Below, one piece after another: positions 6,116-6,722 of a DNA stretch of 6,722 bases. The stretch is from UBA12276 sp041476285 (GTDB lineage: Archaea; Micrarchaeota; Micrarchaeia; Micrarchaeales; Micrarchaeaceae), in assembly GCA_041476285.1 (NCBI GenBank), contig JBGOTD010000043.1:1-6722 (forward strand). The letters are read 5' to 3'. The translations under genes were made by a program, and so were the position numbers. Within the stretch, counting starts at the first letter, position 1. Each line of letters begins with the position of its first letter. The notes beneath the pieces are model-generated. The model had not been told where the DNA came from. It did no database searches and worked only from the letters and a program-made list of their open reading frames with translations.

Positions 6116-6595
6116 TTTCTCTACAAGCTTGCCCACAAGAACGTGCTGGAACCCTGTTTGCAGATTTGTATAATTGACTATAAGATAGCCTCTGTAAAGG
6201 GTACCTGGTTGTGAAGCGAATTTTGTACTATTGGAATAACACAAAAGCGCATTTGCCGATCCTGGCGGAGGCAATGTAACATTTCCGCCTATTGGTAAAT
6301 ATATCGATGGCACAAAAGCAATCATGTTTGATATGGTTCCGCCAGTATTGCAGCCAGCAGATGTAATGTTTATCGCCGAAATAGTAGACTGCTCAAAGTT
6401 TACGACTAATGATCCGTTTGCATACAAGAATCCACTAAGACAGCCAAAGTCAGCCGGGAATATGCACTGGTTTGCTGTAAATGCAGACGGACTGAAAAGG
6501 CCAAGCGCATAAAGCGCCGCAAGCGTTACTCCTATGATTATTATTGCCCACCCGTATGTTATGAGGTATTCCATTGCGCTTTGTGCTTTTTGCAT
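6107..6595 (-). CDS. Type IV pilin-like protein with class III signal peptide
   Basis: Predicted surface or pilus subunit of 162 residues from ATG 6595. The N-terminus reads MQKA then QSAMEYLITYGWA and a hydrophobic stretch to about residue 34. This matches archaeal class III signal peptides: cleavage by an EppA/PibD-type prepilin peptidase is expected after Ala4, leaving Gln at +1 and the conserved Glu at +5, with the hydrophobic helix as assembly core or membrane anchor. The mature domain has four cysteines, in two pairs by sequence order (QCIF and FGCL early, SAGCN and LLCY later), and five N-X-S/T sequons. This arrangement is common in short DPANN pilin-like proteins as I recall them. An in-frame TTG at 6610 is a possible earlier start, but it would lie upstream of the predicted transcript start. 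The gene is convergent with the DHH gene and overlaps its last 9 bases. No pilus assembly ATPase or platform gene is in view. Confidence 0.88.
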   Translation of the reverse strand: MQKAQSAMEYLITYGWAIIIIGVTLAALYALGLFSPSAFTANQCIFPADFGCLSGFLYANGSLVVNFEQSTISAINITSAGCNTGGTISNMIAFVPSIYLPIGGNVTLPPPGSANALLCYSNSTKFASQPGTLYRGYLIVNYTNLQTGFQHVLVGKLVEKST

Positions 6596-6620
6596 CAAAT
6601 CACTAATCAATTATTCCCAA

Positions 6621-6630
6621 TAATTAAAAA
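6621..6630 (-). promoter_or_regulatory. TATA-like box for the pilin-like gene
   Basis: Read on the minus strand this is TTTTTAATTA, centred about 30 bases before ATG 6595. The usual spacing puts the transcript start near 6598-6600, giving a nearly leaderless mRNA. This supports ATG 6595 over the upstream TTG at 6610. The box lies in the short gap between this gene and the partial gene at the right edge. Confidence 0.5.
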
Positions 6631-6640
6631 TCTATCTGAA

Positions 6641-6722
6641 CTAGCTGTTCAGGCTAAGCATATAATCTATCTCCTTGTCATCTAAAAGGTATGTCGATGT
6701 AAGGTGGTTGGTTATCTCCTCC
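6641..6722 (-). CDS. C-terminal end of an unidentified protein (5' partial)
   Basis: One minus-strand frame is open from the right window edge to a TAG at 6643-6641, giving 26 residues that begin EEITNHLTSTY and end DYMLSLNS. The other two minus frames stop early. The stop lies 45 bases before the pilin-like start on the same strand. An open frame this short could occur by chance, and nothing in it identifies a family, so it is a tentative call that fits the dense gene packing here. Confidence 0.4.
   Translation of the reverse strand, partial: EEITNHLTSTYLLDDKEIDYMLSLNS

Overview
The window looks like chromosomal DNA from an archaeon, most likely a DPANN lineage close to Micrarchaeota. The clues are a class III (type IV pilin-like) signal peptide of the QSAME type, a COG1709-like archaeal regulator, a single-domain KaiC-like ATPase, many N-X-S/T sequons in exported proteins, archaeal TATA boxes placed for leaderless or short-leader transcripts, and a preference for ATA and AGG/AGA codons. 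The lineage is inferred from style and was not tested by a database search. Coding density is high and no gene-free stretch exceeds about 110 bases. No tRNA, rRNA, CRISPR array, insertion sequence or phage gene was seen.

Layout. Bases 1-711 (+) hold the 3' part of a FAD/NAD(P)-binding ferredoxin reductase-like gene. Convergent to it, with 4 bases between the stop codons, is a leftward pair: a membrane-anchored, sequon-rich protein (2122-1439) followed after about 30 bases by the helix-turn-helix regulator (1408-716). A TTTATAAA box drives the pair as a nearly leaderless transcript. Upstream and also leftward is a GNAT acetyltransferase (2749-2183). It shares a roughly 110-base divergent region with a rightward three-gene cluster: KaiC-like ATPase (2859-3578), a single-pass Cys-repeat surface protein (3591-4685) and a DHH-DHHA1 phosphoesterase (4715-6115). 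The gaps of 12 and 29 bases suggest one operon. The DHH gene overlaps tail-to-tail by 9 bases with a leftward pilin-like gene (6595-6107). The right edge holds the last 26 codons of another possible leftward gene.

How they may work together. The most interesting unit is the rightward cluster. Its ATPase keeps the Walker motifs but has lost both catalytic glutamates expected in KaiC. Its middle protein carries ten cysteine pairs and 18 sequons outside the membrane. Its third product is a predicted nucleotide or nucleic-acid phosphodiesterase. A surface protein between an ATP-binding switch-like protein and a phosphodiesterase could be a signalling or envelope module, but that is inference. The other genes look like ordinary housekeeping or surface functions.
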